The notes beneath the pieces are model-generated. The model was not told where the DNA came from. It did no database searches and was given only the letters and a program-made list of their open reading frames with translations. From assembly GCA_963776505.1 (NCBI GenBank), contig CAVZNH010000085.1, positions 33,639 to 97,638 on the forward strand: a stretch of DNA of 64,000 nucleotides. The letters are read 5' to 3'. Origin of the DNA: JAMXLO01 sp963776505 (lineage in GTDB: Bacteria; Pseudomonadota; Alphaproteobacteria; Acetobacterales; Acetobacteraceae). Numbering within the stretch: position 1 is the first letter of the stretch; each line of letters opens with the position of its first letter. Below are positions 29,220-39,732 of the stretch, one piece after another. A program made the translations under genes and the position numbers.

Positions 29220-30196
29220 TCCGCCCGTGTCCGCGCGACAGCGTGTCCAGCACCGCCATGCGCACCGCGACGCCCATCTCCACCTGCTCGCGGATCACGC
29301 TGCGCTGCGGGTCGTCGGCGACGGCGCTGTCGATCTCCACGCCGCGGTTCATCGGCCCCGGATGCATCACCAGGGCATCCGGCTTTGCGACGCGACAGCT
29401 TGGCGGCATCCAGGCCGAAGAAGCGGAAATACTCGCGCGCGCTCGGCACGAGGCCGCCCTGCATCCGTTCGTGCTGCAGCCGCAGCATCATCACGATGTC
29501 GGCGCCGGCGAGGCCGCGCTCCATGTCGTGGAACACCTCGACACCCAGCCGCTCCGCCTCGGCCGGCATCAGTGTCGGCGGCCCGACCACACGTACCCGG
29601 CTGCCCATCGTGGTAAGCAGGTGGATGTTGGAGCGGGCGACCCGCGAGTGCAGCATGTCGCCGCAGATCGCGACCGTCAGGCCTTGCAGGCGACCCTTGC
29701 GGCGGCGGATGGTCAGCGCGTCGAGCAGCGCCTGGGTGGGATGCTCGTGAGTGCCATCTCCGGCGTTGATGACCGCGGCATCGACCTTCTGCGCCAGCAG
29801 GTTCGGCGCGCCCGACTGGGCGTGGCGCACCACCAGCAGGTCGCAATGCATGGCATTTAGCGTCGCTGCGGTGTCGAGCAGCGTTTCGCCCTTGCTGACC
29901 GAGGAGGTTGAGACGGACATGTTGATCACGTCGGCGCCCAGCCGCTTGCCGGCCAGCTCGAAGCTGGTGCGTGTCCGCGTCGAGTCCTCGAAGAACAGGT
30001 TGATCAGCGTGCGCCCACGCAGCAGGTCGCGCTGTGTCTTGCCCGAGCGGTTGAGCAGCACGTAGCTCTCTGCCAGGTCGAGCAGATGGCCGATCTCGGG
30101 CGGGTGGAGGCCCTCGATCGCCAGCAGGTGTTTTTGTCGGTACGACACGACCCTAGGTCGCAGAAACCTCCGCGGGCCGTCAATGTCTCCGCGCAT
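29209..30196 (-). CDS. pyrB: Aspartate carbamoyltransferase catalytic subunit (frame change)
   Basis: PyrB makes carbamoyl-aspartate in pyrimidine synthesis. Signatures: KHLLAIEGLHPPEIGHLLDLAESY, the carbamoyl-phosphate loop FFEDSTRTRTSFELA, HPTQALLDALTI, VAICGDMLHSRVARSN. After a frame change near 29395 the end is PDALVMHPGPMNRGVEI then REQVEMGVAVRMAVLDTL, stopping at 29209. I start it at the ATG at 30196, giving about 329 residues; the frame is open further but lacks homology there. It precedes and overlaps the dihydroorotase-like gene. Confidence 0.92.
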
Positions 30197-30212
30197 CGCC
30201 GGCAGGCAGTGT

Positions 30213-30699
30213 TCACTGCGCGGCGGTGGCGGAGCCCAAAAGGAGGGCGACATGCTTGCTCGCCGGAGCTCCGTAGCCGCCGGCTGCCATCGCCAGAAGC
30301 TCGATATCATCGAGATTGACCAAGAGGTCGGCCGATGCGCCGCAATCGGCGCCGTCATTGCTGCTATGCGCTCCAGCCCAGTGCACACGATAGGCGAAGC
30401 TGGTCCGCGGCTCCCGCGAACTCGATGATCACGCTGCCGCCGTTGGCGTGCATGGCGCGCACGTCCAGGACGCAGGCCACGCCCGGCCCGTCATTGACCG
30501 GCATAGCGGCCAAGCGTGCGTGCATGTCGCGCGAGATGGAGTCGAGTGGATCGAAGGAGACGATATCGCCCACCTTGGGGCCGAAATCATCGATCTGGTG
30601 GACCAGGCCGATGGTGCCGACCATTCCCGCCAGCGCAATCGCAACGATTCCGAGGAGAACGGTGCCTGCACCGCTGGAGTGTTTGTCATTTGCGCGCAT
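30213..30699 (-). CDS. Membrane-anchored exported protein, unknown (frame change)
   Basis: About 162 codons. MRANDKH is followed by one hydrophobic helix (about 12-33) and an extracytoplasmic domain: HQIDDFGPKVGDIVSFDP, MHARLAAMPVNDGPGVACVLDVRAMHANGGS. A frame change near 30385 leads to FAYRVHWAGAHSSNDGADCG, then DLLVNLDDIELLAMAAGGYG and a TGA at 30213. It has two Cys that could pair. It ends 16 nt before pyrB and probably shares its transcript. I do not recognise a family. Confidence 0.6.
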
Positions 30700-30799
30700 C
30701 ACCTGGGCTCGCCCGCTCTCTGCCTGCCAACCGACTATCGCCGCCGGTGGTTCACAATTGATGAAGTCATCTGGAAAAAACAGTTCGTAAAACCCCGTA

Positions 30800-30832
30800 T
30801 TAAAAGAAAAAAGGCGGCGCATAAGCGCCGCC
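30800..30832 (-). terminator. Rho-independent terminator after gltX
   Basis: Read on the minus strand: a perfect 8-bp stem GGCGGCGC / GCGCCGCC (30832-30813) with a 4-nt loop, followed directly by a T-rich tract (TTTTTTCTTTT). It lies about 135 nt downstream of the gltX stop and upstream of the next minus-strand gene, so it separates gltX from the pyrB operon. Confidence 0.88.
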
Positions 30833-30965
30833 AAGGTTATGGGGAGGAGTCCAAGAGAGAGGCAAGAGCGGGTAGAACCCGCCAACCTCACGTCCGGTAG
30901 AATGCGGCATCAGTCCGCGCGCGACATTGATCCAGATCAAATCTGCAGCATTTTATTTGTCGGCG

Positions 30966-32364
30966 TCAGGCGACCGCGGCGAGCCTCGCCAGCGCCTCTT
31001 CCTTGCCCAGCGCCGCCAGGGTCGCGTCGATGCCGGGACTGGCCGTGCTGCCGGTCAGCGCGGCGCGCAGCGGCTGTGCCACCTGGCCCAGCTTACGCCC
31101 GTTCGCCTCGGCGAACGCGCGCAGCGCGGCGTCGATCGCCAGTGGGGTGAATTCGGTCGGCGGCCAGTGCACCGGCGACATCGCGCAGCATCAGCCGCAC
31201 CTCCGGCGTCAGCAGCGAGGCCGCCTTCGGCTCCATCGGCAGCGGCAGCGGGCGCGCCAGGAAAGCTGCAGCATCCGCCAGCTCCACCAGCGTCTTGGCG
31301 CGCTCCTTCAGCGCCGGCATCAGCGCGCGGATACGGTCAGCCGCACGGGAACCGAGCGCCAGGTCGGTGCGATGCGCCAGGCGTTCCAGGACTTCGCGCG
31401 TCAGTCGGTCGTCGTCGGCGTGGCGGATATAGATGTCCGTTCAGGTTGGTCGAGCTTCGCATAGTCCATCCGGCTGGGCGCGCGACCGACTCCGTCGAGA
31501 TCGAACAGCCGGATCGTCTCGTCGCGATCGAGCACCTCCACATCGCCATGCGCCCCAGCCGAGGCGCAGCAGGTAGTTGCACAGCGCTTCCGGCAGATAG
31601 CCCTGCTCGCGGAACTCCAGCACCGATACGGCGCCGTGCCGCTTCGACAGCTTCGCGCCATCGGCGCCGTGGATCAGCGGGATATGCGCGAAGTGCGGCA
31701 GGTCCCAGCCCATCGCCTGATAGATCTGCACCTGGCGGAACGTGTTGGTCAGGTGGTCGTCGCCGCGGATGACATGGGTGATGCCCATGTCATGGTCGTC
31801 CACCACCACCGAGTGGTTGTAGGTTGGCGTGCCGTCGCTGCGCAGGATGATCATGTCGTCCAGCTCGGCATTGGCGACGCGCACCGTGCCTTGCACGAGG
31901 TCCTCGACCACGGTCTCGCCGTCGCGCGGCGCCTTCAGCCGGATCGCGGGCGCGACGCCAGGCGGCGCCTCGGCCGGATCGCGATCGCGCCAGCGCCCGT
32001 CGTAACGCGGCGAACGGCCCTCGGCGAGCGCCTGCTCGCGCATCTGCCGCAATTCCTCGGCCGTGCAATAGCAGCGATAGGCATGGCCGGCGGCCAGCAT
32101 CTGCCGCGCGACCTCGGCGTGCCGCGCCAAACGCGTGGACTGGAAGACCGGTGGCTGGTCCGGCGTGATGCCGAGCCATTCCAGCCCTTCGATGATGATC
32201 CGGGTCGCCGCGTCCGTGCTGCGCTCGCGGTCGGTGTCCTCGATGCGGAGCAGGAATTCGCCGCCGTGGTGGCGAGCGAACAGGTAGTTGAACAGGGCCG
32301 TCCGGGCGCTGCCGATGTGCAGCAGGCCGGTCGGGCTGGGTGCGAAGCGGGCGCGAACAGTCAT
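30966..32364 (-). CDS. gltX: Glutamyl-tRNA synthetase (frame changes)
   Basis: GltX charges tRNA-Glu. The N-terminus has RFAPSPTGLLHIGSARTALFN (HIGH motif), then LLRIEDTDRERS, the tRNA-binding CYCTAEEL, and GAKLSKRHGAVSV (KMSKS motif). Frame changes near 31555, 31440 and 31170 are needed to read the anticodon-binding C-terminus (LTREVLERL in pieces, EFTPLAIDAALRAFAEANGRK, AALTGSTASPGI). About 466 codons, normal for a class-I GluRS. It is divergent from comEC with about 60 nt between. A second gltX copy is common in this group but cannot be seen here. Confidence 0.93.
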
Positions 32365-32424
32365 GGCGCTGATTTAGCACGCGCATTCACCGGCTGTAGA
32401 GGCGGCTGCGTTAACATCGCGCAT

Positions 32425-34554
32425 GTGCGGCAAACGGTCGTGGCATGGCTGAACGGCTGGCAGGCGGCTGAACGGGGACGTTTCGCGCCATGGCTACCGG
32501 TGTTCATGGGCACCGGCGTGCTTTGCTATTTCGCGTTGCGCTCGGAGCCGCCGCTCTGGCTGGGAATCGCGGTCGCGATCCCTGCCGCCTGCTGCGTGCT
32601 GCTGCTGAGCCGCCACGCTGTATTGCGTGCCGTCGCAATGAGCCTCGCGGCAGCGTCCATCGGCTTCACCGCGGCGCAGTTTGCCACCGTGCGCGCGTTG
32701 CCCCAGCCAGTGCTGCCGCGGCATGCGACCATCCTGACCGGCATAGTCCGCTCGCGTGGAGCTGTTCCCCGAGGGAAGACGCATTGGACTGGAAGCGGTG
32801 CGACTGGACGGCGGCGATGAACTACAGCGCTGGGTTCGGATACGATTGAAGAAGGGCGACTCGCAGGCGGTCGCCACCGGCGACACGGTCCGCTTGCGCG
32901 TACTGGTCCGTCCTCCGATGCCGCCCGCCTATCCTGGCGCCTGGGACCTCCAGCGCGATGCCTGGTTCAGCGGACAGGGTGGCTCCGGCTACGCGTTGGG
33001 TCCGCTCGAGCGCATCGCCGAAACGCCGCCAAAAGGTCCGCTCCGCCTGGTGCAGCGCCTGCGCGAGACGATCGCCCAGCACATCTCGGCCGTGGTGCCC
33101 GGTGCTGCCGGCGCAGTGTCGATCACTCTGCTCACCGGGATCACCACCGGCATCCCGCCGCCCGACCATGAGGCCTTCCGCGCCTCGGGCCTCGCGCATC
33201 TGCTGGCGGTCGCGGGGCTGCATATCGGCATCGTCATGGGGTGGACGCTGGCCTTCGCCCGCCTGGCGTTCTGCGGCGTCGGAGTATGCCAGTCTGCACT
33301 GGCCGACCAAGAAGCTGGCGGCTCTGGCGGCTTTGGCTGCCGGCGGCGGCTATATGGTGCTGACCGGCATGCATGTGCCGATCGTGCGCAGTTTCGCCAT
33401 GGCGTGTCTCTACACCGTTGCCGTGCTCGCCGGGCGGCGGGCGATTTCGCTGCGCGGCCTCGCTCTGGCGGCCATGGTCCTGATGTTGCTGGAGCCGGAG
33501 CAGGTGCCTGGCGTCTCGCTCCAGATGAGCTTTTCCGCTGTGCTGGCGCTGATCTCCGGCTACGAGGTGCTGCGACCCGCACTCCGCGCATTGCACGGCA
33601 GCGGCGCCTGGCGGCGGCAATTCGCATCGCATCTGGCGGCACTTGCGCTGACCAGCGCGCTCGCCGGCACAGCGTCCGCGCCATTCGCGGCATATCATTT
33701 CGGCCGCATCCAGATCTATTTCGTCGTGGCAAACATGATTGCCGTGCCGTTGACGGCACTCTGGGTGATGCCGGCCGGGTTGATCGCCCTGCTGCTGTTG
33801 CCGTTCGGTCTCGATTGGCTGGCCTTCGTGCCGATGGGCTGGGGCGCTGACAGCGATACTTTACGTGGCGCGCACCACCGCTGCGTGGCCATCCGCGACG
33901 ATCGACGTGCCGCACATGCCGCCGTGGGGTTTGGCGGTGACCGGTATCGGTATCGCCTGGCTCGGCCTGTGGCGCAGCAGGCTGCGGCTGGTCGGCGTGC
34001 CGGTGATCATGCTCGGCCTGGCATCGCTGCTGTTGGTGCGACCGGCCGATCTCATGGTGTCGGAGGACGCCCGCCTGATCGGCGTGCGTGTGCGGAACGC
34101 GGTCTACCTGCAGCAGGAATCCGGTGCGTCGAGGTTCACGCGCGACGCCTGGCTGCAATACTGGGCGACAGGCGCCTCAGTGCCGATACCCGCTGATGGC
34201 GCGCAGGTGGACGGTGCCATCGCCTGCCGCGAAGAGGCGTGCCTGCTGCGGCCAGTGCCGAATGCAAAGGCCGCTCTGCTTGTGCGAGGCGCGCCGCACC
34301 CGGAAGGCTGTGCCGAGGCGTCGGTGATCGTATCGGCGGAGCCGGCGCGCGGTCTGTGCGCACGGCCATGGCCGGCGTTGGTCGATCGCTTCACGGTATG
34401 GCGCTACGGCGCGACCGCCATCTGGTTGGACGGGCCGCGCGCGACGATCCTCACAGACCGCGCCTATCGGGGTAATCGGCCCTGGGTGCCCCCGCCGCCT
34501 TCGCCGCGTGCCCGCGTTGCACCGACACTGCCGGTGGCACAACCGGGCAGCTGA
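32425..34554 (+). CDS. comEC: ComEC/Rec2 DNA-uptake channel protein (frame changes)
   Basis: A polytopic inner-membrane protein for DNA import in transformation. The N-terminal DUF4131-like part begins at a GTG (VRQTVVAWLNGWQ) with helices such as LGIAVAIPAACCVLLL. The Competence domain has AFRASGLAHLLAVAGLHIGIV, the family signature, then YMVLTGMHVPIVRSFAMA and FAAYHFGRIQIYFVVANMIA. The C-terminal part lacks an obvious metallo-beta-lactamase HxHxDH motif. Frame changes near 32755, 33285 and 33850. About 710 codons. With dprA it points to natural competence genes. Confidence 0.87.
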
Positions 34555-34592
34555 CAGCGGCGCCTGGACTTCGGACGATAAGTGTTAAGGAT

Positions 34593-34609
34593 ATGTCCGC
34601 CCGGGACAT
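34593..34609. promoter_or_regulatory. Inverted repeat upstream of tonB
   Basis: A short palindrome ATGTCC-N5-GGACAT lies in the 177-nt gap between comEC and tonB, about 120 nt before the tonB start. It may be an operator but does not match a Fur box that I recognise. Confidence 0.25.
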
Positions 34610-34731
34610 TGTCTGAGGGCGACGGAGGAAACGATGTCGTGGTCATGCAGCTGCGGCCTCATGTGTAGCGAACGGCGCGTCCGACGCGCGCCCGGTTCAC
34701 CAGCAGCACCAATGACAAGGCGCCGCGGCGC

Positions 34732-35532
34732 GTGACCGCCTCGCCTGCCTCCAGCCTGCACTACGACATGACACCGCGGGTCAGCTATCGGCAGTTGGCG
34801 CCATTGGTGCGGGTCCGGACGATCCAGCATCGGCGGCGGGCCGTGGCGATGTCTCTGCTGGTGCATGGCCTCGCGTTGTCGCTCATCGCAGGCCTGCCGG
34901 ATCGAGCGTCGGCCCCGGTGGCGCCGTCAGAGCCCACCGTTGCGTTGATGTTTGCGCCACCGTCACAGCAGATCGAGCCAGCGCCCGCTGTCCCGACGCC
35001 ACCCACTCCGCAGCCGCCAACGCCAAAGGCAGACGTGGAACCGCCACCTCCGGCTCCCGCTCTGTCGCAGGCAACGCCCGAACCGGACCTGCAACAGGAC
35101 GTCGAATCACCAAAACTGCCGGCGCCCATCATGCCGCCACGCGCCGTTGCGTCGCATCCCGCTGTGCATCCATCGCAGCAACCTGCGAGGGCAACGCCGT
35201 CCGCACAGCCGCCTGCGGCCAATGAGACCACAGCCGCGGCGACGGCCCTTACGCCGGCCCGGCCCGTGGCGGGGATGGAGTCAGATCGGCCGCCAGCCTA
35301 TCCGGAGATCGCCCGCCGCCGTGGCGAGCAGGGACGCGTGTTGCTGCGGGTCGCCGTCTCGCCAACCGGGCTGCCGGTCAATGTCTCCGTGGCCGAGAGC
35401 AGTGGTTTCCCCATTCTGGACTCCGCCGCCGTGAATGCGGTGGAGCAGTGGCGCTTCGTGCCGGCCACGCGCTCTGGCGCACCTGTCGCCGCAACCGCGG
35501 AAGTTCCCCTGAGGTTTCGGCTCGTAGATTGA
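34732..35532 (+). CDS. tonB: TonB-like energy transducer
   Basis: 266 residues from GTG 34732 (ATG 34768 is an alternative). A single transmembrane helix lies at about 40-57 (MSLLVHGLALSLIAGL), then a long Pro-rich spacer (about 65-185) and the C-terminal TonB fold: PPAYPEIARRRGEQGRVLLRVAV, GLPVNVSVAESSGFPILDSAAVNAVEQWRFVPA. TonB couples the proton-motive force to outer-membrane receptors. No exbB/exbD or receptor gene is adjacent. Confidence 0.88.
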   Translation: MTASPASSLHYDMTPRVSYRQLAPLVRVRTIQHRRRAVAMSLLVHGLALSLIAGLPDRASAPVAPSEPTVALMFAPPSQQIEPAPAVPTPPTPQPPTPKADVEPPPPAPALSQATPEPDLQQDVESPKLPAPIMPPRAVASHPAVHPSQQPARATPSAQPPAANETTAAATALTPARPVAGMESDRPPAYPEIARRRGEQGRVLLRVAVSPTGLPVNVSVAESSGFPILDSAAVNAVEQWRFVPATRSGAPVAATAEVPLRFRLVD

Positions 35533-35539
35533 TCCGCGA

Positions 35540-36250
35540 TCAGTACTGGCGAAGCAGCGCCACGAGCCTGCCCTGCACCTTCACCCGATCTGCCGGGAAG
35601 ATGCGGGTCTCGTGCCGCACGTTGCAGGGCTCGAGCGCGATCGAATTGCCGCGCCGGCGCAGCCGCTTCAGCGTCACTTCCGCGTCGTCCACCAGGGCCA
35701 CGACAATCTGGCCGGTCTCCGCCACTTCGCTCTTGCGGATGATCACGGTGTCGCCGTCGAGGATGCCGGCCTCGACCATCGAATCGCCGGCAACCTCCAG
35801 CGCGTAGTGTTCGCCGTTGCCCAGCAGGTGCACCGGCATGTCCACGTAGCTGGTGGGATCGCGCAACGCCTCGATCGGCAGGCCGGCGGCGATGCGGCCA
35901 TACAGCGGCAACTGGATCGCCGTTGCGTCGTTGGCCGCGCGCACGCCGGGGATCTTCGGCGTGAAATCGCCGCGGATCACGTTGGGCGAGAAGGTCTGAC
36001 CGGTTTCCTCGGCAGGCGCTTCGCGGCCGGCCACGTTCTCCGGCAGCTTCAGCACCTCGAGCGCCCGCGCCCGGTGATGGCGGCGGCCGAGGAAGCCCCG
36101 CTCCTCCAGGGCCGAGATCAGCCGGTGAATGCCGGATTTCGACTTCAGGTTGAGCGCGTCCTTCATCTCCTCGAAGCTCGGCGAGAAGCCGGTCTGCTTG
36201 AGATGCCGGTCGATATACAGCAGCAGCTCGTACTGCTTTTTTGTCAGCAT
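35540..36250 (-). CDS. lexA: LexA repressor
   Basis: 236 intact residues. The N-terminal winged helix reads TKKQYELLLYIDRHLKQTGFSPSF in pieces, with a recognition segment LKSKSGIHRLISALEERGF. The self-cleavage site is Ala122-Gly123 (GRIAAGLP) and the catalytic dyad Ser157 (GDSMVEAGI) and Lys195 (VTLKRL). LexA represses SOS genes until RecA-stimulated autocleavage. A GTTC-N7-GTTC box lies 71 nt upstream, consistent with autoregulation. Confidence 0.96.
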   Translation of the reverse strand: MLTKKQYELLLYIDRHLKQTGFSPSFEEMKDALNLKSKSGIHRLISALEERGFLGRRHHRARALEVLKLPENVAGREAPAEETGQTFSPNVIRGDFTPKIPGVRAANDATAIQLPLYGRIAAGLPIEALRDPTSYVDMPVHLLGNGEHYALEVAGDSMVEAGILDGDTVIIRKSEVAETGQIVVALVDDAEVTLKRLRRRGNSIALEPCNVRHETRIFPADRVKVQGRLVALLRQY

Positions 36251-36320
36251 GGCGGGCGGTCTTTCCCCTCGGGCGGAGCCGGATGCTCACGGAACGGAAC
36301 AAATCGGCAACTGACATGGC

Positions 36321-36335
36321 GTTCTAGATAGGTTC
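36321..36335 (-). promoter_or_regulatory. LexA (SOS) box, GTTC-N7-GTTC
   Basis: GTTC TAGATAG GTTC is a perfect match to the alphaproteobacterial LexA operator (a direct repeat of GTTC with 7-nt spacing). It lies upstream of the lexA start in the gap between moeA and lexA. The repeat reads GTTC on the plus strand, so on the lexA strand it reads GAAC-N7-GAAC. Confidence 0.85.
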
Positions 36336-36382
36336 GCGCCGTGTCGTCAAGATTTCCTGAACCGTGAGGCGAAAAATCCGCG

Positions 36383-37591
36383 TCAAAGGCCGAGCGAATC
36401 GAGGCGAATCACCGTCACCTCGCTGCCTTCCGGCAACGCTGGCGCATTCGGGGCGCGCAGAATCAGCGCGTCCGCCAGGGCAAGCCGCCGCAGCATCGCC
36501 GAATCCTGCACCGGGAACGGCGTTGCCACGATGCGGCCGTGCGAATCGAGTCGTGACGGTGGCGCGCAGGTGATCGGCGCGGTGGTCATTGGCGCGCAGG
36601 GCGGCGCCGGCGATCGCCTGCACGGTCGGCGGCGGCGCGGCCGGCAGGCCGCACAGCCGGCTCAGCGCCGGCAGCAGGAACAGGATCGAGCAGACCATGG
36701 CGGAGACCGGATTGCCGGGCAGTCCAAGCACCGGCACCGGACCCAGCTGGCCGAACAGCAGCGGCTTTCCGGGCCGCATGGCGATCTGCCAGAAGTCCAG
36801 TTCCAGTCCGCGCGACTTCAGGCTTTCGATCACCAGGTCATGGTCGCCGACCGAGGCACCGCCGGTGGTCACCAGCAGGTCCATGCCGTGCACCGCATCG
36901 GCCACCGCCGCGACTGCCTCGCGCGTGTCGGCGGCGACCGGCAGCACGACCGGCTCGCCGCCGGCGGCGCGCACCAGGGCCGCAAGCGCATGCGAATTGG
37001 AACTGACGATGCCGCCGGGAGGGATCGGCTCGCCCGGCATGGCGATCTCGTCACCGGTGGCGAGGATGGCGACCCGCGGGCGGCGATGCACGGTGAGCCA
37101 GGGATGGTTGGCGGCGGCGGCCAGCCCGATGTCGCGGGCGGTGAGGCGGCGGCCGGCGGGAACCACAGCGTCGCCGGCGGCAAAATCCTGGCCGGCGCGG
37201 CGGATGTGGCGGCCGGCGGTGACCGCCTCGTTCACCCGCACCTCGGTGCCGGTGGCGGTGGCGTCCTCCTGCAACAGGATGGCATCGGCGCCCTGCGGCA
37301 CGACGCTGCCGGTGAACAGGCGGACGATCTGGCCGGGGCCGACAGTGCCCTCGAACGGGTGGCCGGCCGGGGCGCTGCCGATCACCTGCAACACGGCGCC
37401 GAGCGTGCCGTCGGCGGCGCGCAGGGCGTAGCCGTCCATCGCCGAGACATCGAGCGGCGGCTGGGTCAGGCGCGCGATCACCGGCGCGGCGGTCACCCGG
37501 CCCCAGGCATCGGCGAGTGCGACGATCTCTGCCGGGCGTGGGGCGAAGCGTCGGCCAGGATGCGTTCGCGGGCTTCCTCGACGCTGATCAT
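36383..37591 (-). CDS. moeA: MoeA, molybdopterin molybdenumtransferase (frame changes)
   Basis: MoeA inserts molybdate into adenylated molybdopterin. The start is SVEEARERILAD. After an early frame change (about 37540) it reads ALADAWGRVTAAPVIA, QPPLDVSAMDGYALRA, TGDEIAMPGEP, LLVTTGGASVGDHDLV, QIAMRPGKPLLFG and LGLPGNPVSAMV, all family motifs. After a second change near 36550 the C-terminal domain ends EGSEVTVIRLDSLGL. About 403 codons. No other Mo-cofactor gene is in the window. Confidence 0.92.
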
Positions 37592-37642
37592 GCAAATGCC
37601 CCATGCATGAAGGGGAGGGTTGGCTGATTCGCGGCTCTCGCA

Positions 37643-38663
37643 TCAGTTCATACCCGCCAGTTCCAGCAGATTGTCGTCGGTCATCGGGCGGCGACCCTCC
37701 TCCACTTCGTGGATCATCGCCACCAGCTTGCGCGTGGCGCGGCAGTCGATGCCGTGGCGCGCGCCGATCTCGGCAATGGGCGCGATCTGCACATCCACCT
37801 CGGTGCGCCGCTTGCGGATGGCAAGATCGCGCCAGACGCCGGAATGCGTCTTCGCGCTGGTGCTGTTGAACGCGACCATCGCGGCGACGCTCTGTCGCGC
37901 GGCGTCCTCGCTCGGCGCCAGGCTTGAACGCGTCGACGTCGTAGCCGTTGAAGCCGCGCGGCTCGACGCCCTCGGCCTGCGCCACCACGATCGCCTCCTC
38001 GCCGAGCCGGCGCCACAGCCCCAGCAATTCCGGCCGTGCCAGGCAATCGGCGATGCCCTTCTGGCCGAGCGCCTGGGCGAACAGCATCGCGCCGTAGCCG
38101 AGCTTGCCCCACAGATACGACCAGATGTCCGGCGTGGTGATCGCATCCGGCTCGAAGTCGCGCATCGACCGCGAGCAGCGCTTCGAGCCGCGGCGTCATT
38201 GCGCCATCCAGTTCGCCCAGCACGACGGCGCCGCGGTTGCCGAACATGATCTCGCCAGGCGCCATCCAGTCGGCGCCGAAATTGATGAAGGCGCCGATGG
38301 TGCGGTCGCGACCCGACGATGCGCTGGATGATCAGTTCGTTCAGCCCGTTCTGCAGCGACAGCACATAGCCGTCCTGCGCGAGATGCGGCGTGAGAGCGC
38401 GCGTCGCCGCCTCGGTGTGCTGCGCCTTCACCGCGAGGAAGATGCGCTGCCAGGTGCCGGTCAGTTCCTCCGGCGTGAAGGCCGGCGCGTGCACGGTGAA
38501 TTCCTCGACCGGGCCGGTGATGCGCAGTCCCGTGCTCGCGGATTGCCGCAACGTGCTCCGGCACCACATCGACGAAGGTGATGTCGTGGCCGGCGCGCTT
38601 CAGCCACGCGCCGACCGAACCGCCGATCGCGCCGGCGCCCCAGATCAGAATCCGCTCGGCCAT
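37643..38663 (-). CDS. Ketopantoate reductase-like (PanE/ApbA) protein, frame changes
   Basis: A 2-dehydropantoate 2-reductase family protein. The N-terminal NADP site is RILIWGAGAIGGSVGAWLKRAGHD. Later blocks are FLAVKAQHTEAAT, LSLQNGLNE, EIMFGNRGAVVLGELDG, WSYLWGKLGYGAMLFAQAL and a C-terminal SGVWRDLAIRKRRTEVD followed by IAEIGARHGID. At least four frame changes (about 38560, 38320, 38160 and 37915), one of the worst affected genes. The ATG overlaps the creatininase-like stop by 1 nt, so the two probably act in one catabolic or biosynthetic step. Confidence 0.83.
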
Positions 38664-39343
38664 CACCAGCTCTCCAGCAACGCGCGCGTCTCCTGCACGG
38701 CGACGTCCCAGATCTCCAGCATCTCGGAATCGTCGCGCTGATAGCGGCCGCCGAAGTTGCCGTCGTCGATCAGCGTGCGCACCTCGAACGGCGGCAGCGT
38801 GCGCAGGCGCTCGGTATCGACCATGCGCTTGATGCCCTCCTGCGGCGGACGGTTCGCCAGACGCGTCCAGGGGAAATTCTCCATCCAGCTCGCGTGGCTC
38901 GCCACCGGATCGATCGCGCGCACCGCGGCGGCGGTGAGCGGCGCGCGCCACCAGTCGTGGAAGCGGACATGCGCGTCGGGATTGTCCATCATCCATTCCT
39001 GCGCGACCGATCCGGCCGGCGCATTGCCGCCATGGCCGTTGACGATCAGCACGCGACGAAAGCCGGCATGCTTGAGGCTGTCCAGCACATCGCGCAGCAC
39101 CGCGGCATAGGTGGCGACGCGCAGCGTGACGGTGCCGGGAAAGGCGGTGAAATACGGTGTCAGGCCGTAGGGCAGGGCAGGGAACACCGGCACGCCGAGT
39201 GGTTCGGCCGCCTCGGCCGCGACGCGTTCGGCGAGGATCGCATCGGTGGCCAGCGACAGGCCGGCGTGCTGCTCGGTGCTGCCCAGTGGCAGCGCGCACC
39301 TGTCATCGTGGCGGACCCAGTCCTCCACCATGCGCCAGTCCAT
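38663..39343 (-). CDS. Creatininase-family amidohydrolase
   Basis: 226 residues from the ATG at 39343; a TTG at 39376 is an in-frame alternative. The creatininase fold motifs are clear: LPLGSTEQHAGLSLATDAI (metal Glu and His), FPALPYGLTPYFTAFPGTVT, and VLIVNGHGGNAPAG. Family members hydrolyse cyclic amides such as creatinine, or act in cofactor synthesis. Coupling to a PanE-like reductase argues against simple creatinine breakdown; the substrate is unknown. Confidence 0.85.
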   Translation of the reverse strand: MDWRMVEDWVRHDDRCALPLGSTEQHAGLSLATDAILAERVAAEAAEPLGVPVFPALPYGLTPYFTAFPGTVTLRVATYAAVLRDVLDSLKHAGFRRVLIVNGHGGNAPAGSVAQEWMMDNPDAHVRFHDWWRAPLTAAAVRAIDPVASHASWMENFPWTRLANRPPQEGIKRMVDTERLRTLPPFEVRTLIDDGNFGGRYQRDDSEMLEIWDVAVQETRALLESW

Positions 39344-39444
39344 CTCGGAATCCGCATGACCGTCCTCGCGCTGCAAGGACGCGCACGCTGAACAGAGATG
39401 CAGGCAGCGTCAATCGGCCTGAGGCGGTCTCGATCAGATGAGCG

Positions 39445-39651
39445 CTAAAGGTGACCCTGCACCAGCCAATCGCACTGCATGCGACCGGCCATCAGGCAGT
39501 CCTCGATCGCCGCCTTGGCTTGCAGTTGGTGCACCAGCGAAAGGCCGACCACGAGCAGCAGCAGCGTGATGGCGACGCCGGCAAGGCTCGCCGTCTGGCG
39601 ATCGGCGGCCTCGTCGTCCTGCTCGACAATCCAGGGGCGTTCTTGTTGCAT
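39445..39651 (-). CDS. Small single-helix membrane protein
   Basis: 68 residues from ATG 39651: an acidic, polar N-terminus (MQQERPWIVEQDDEAADRQ), one transmembrane helix (about 23-42, SLAGVAITLLLLVVGLSLVH), and a short C-terminus with two Cys (IEDCLMAG, MQCDWLVQ). No family recognised. It is divergent from the DNA glycosylase gene. Confidence 0.55.
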   Translation of the reverse strand: MQQERPWIVEQDDEAADRQTASLAGVAITLLLLVVGLSLVHQLQAKAAIEDCLMAGRMQCDWLVQGHL

Positions 39652-39732
39652 GCTGAATGCGTATCCTACTGCCGGGTAGGGGGGCCGAGGCAAGTCACGA
39701 GTTGCGGTGTGCAATGACGATGAGCGTGCGCC

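Noticed and set aside
30197..30388. 64-residue N-terminal extension of pyrB
   Set aside because: It covers the end of the upstream small gene in another frame and shows no ATCase homology.
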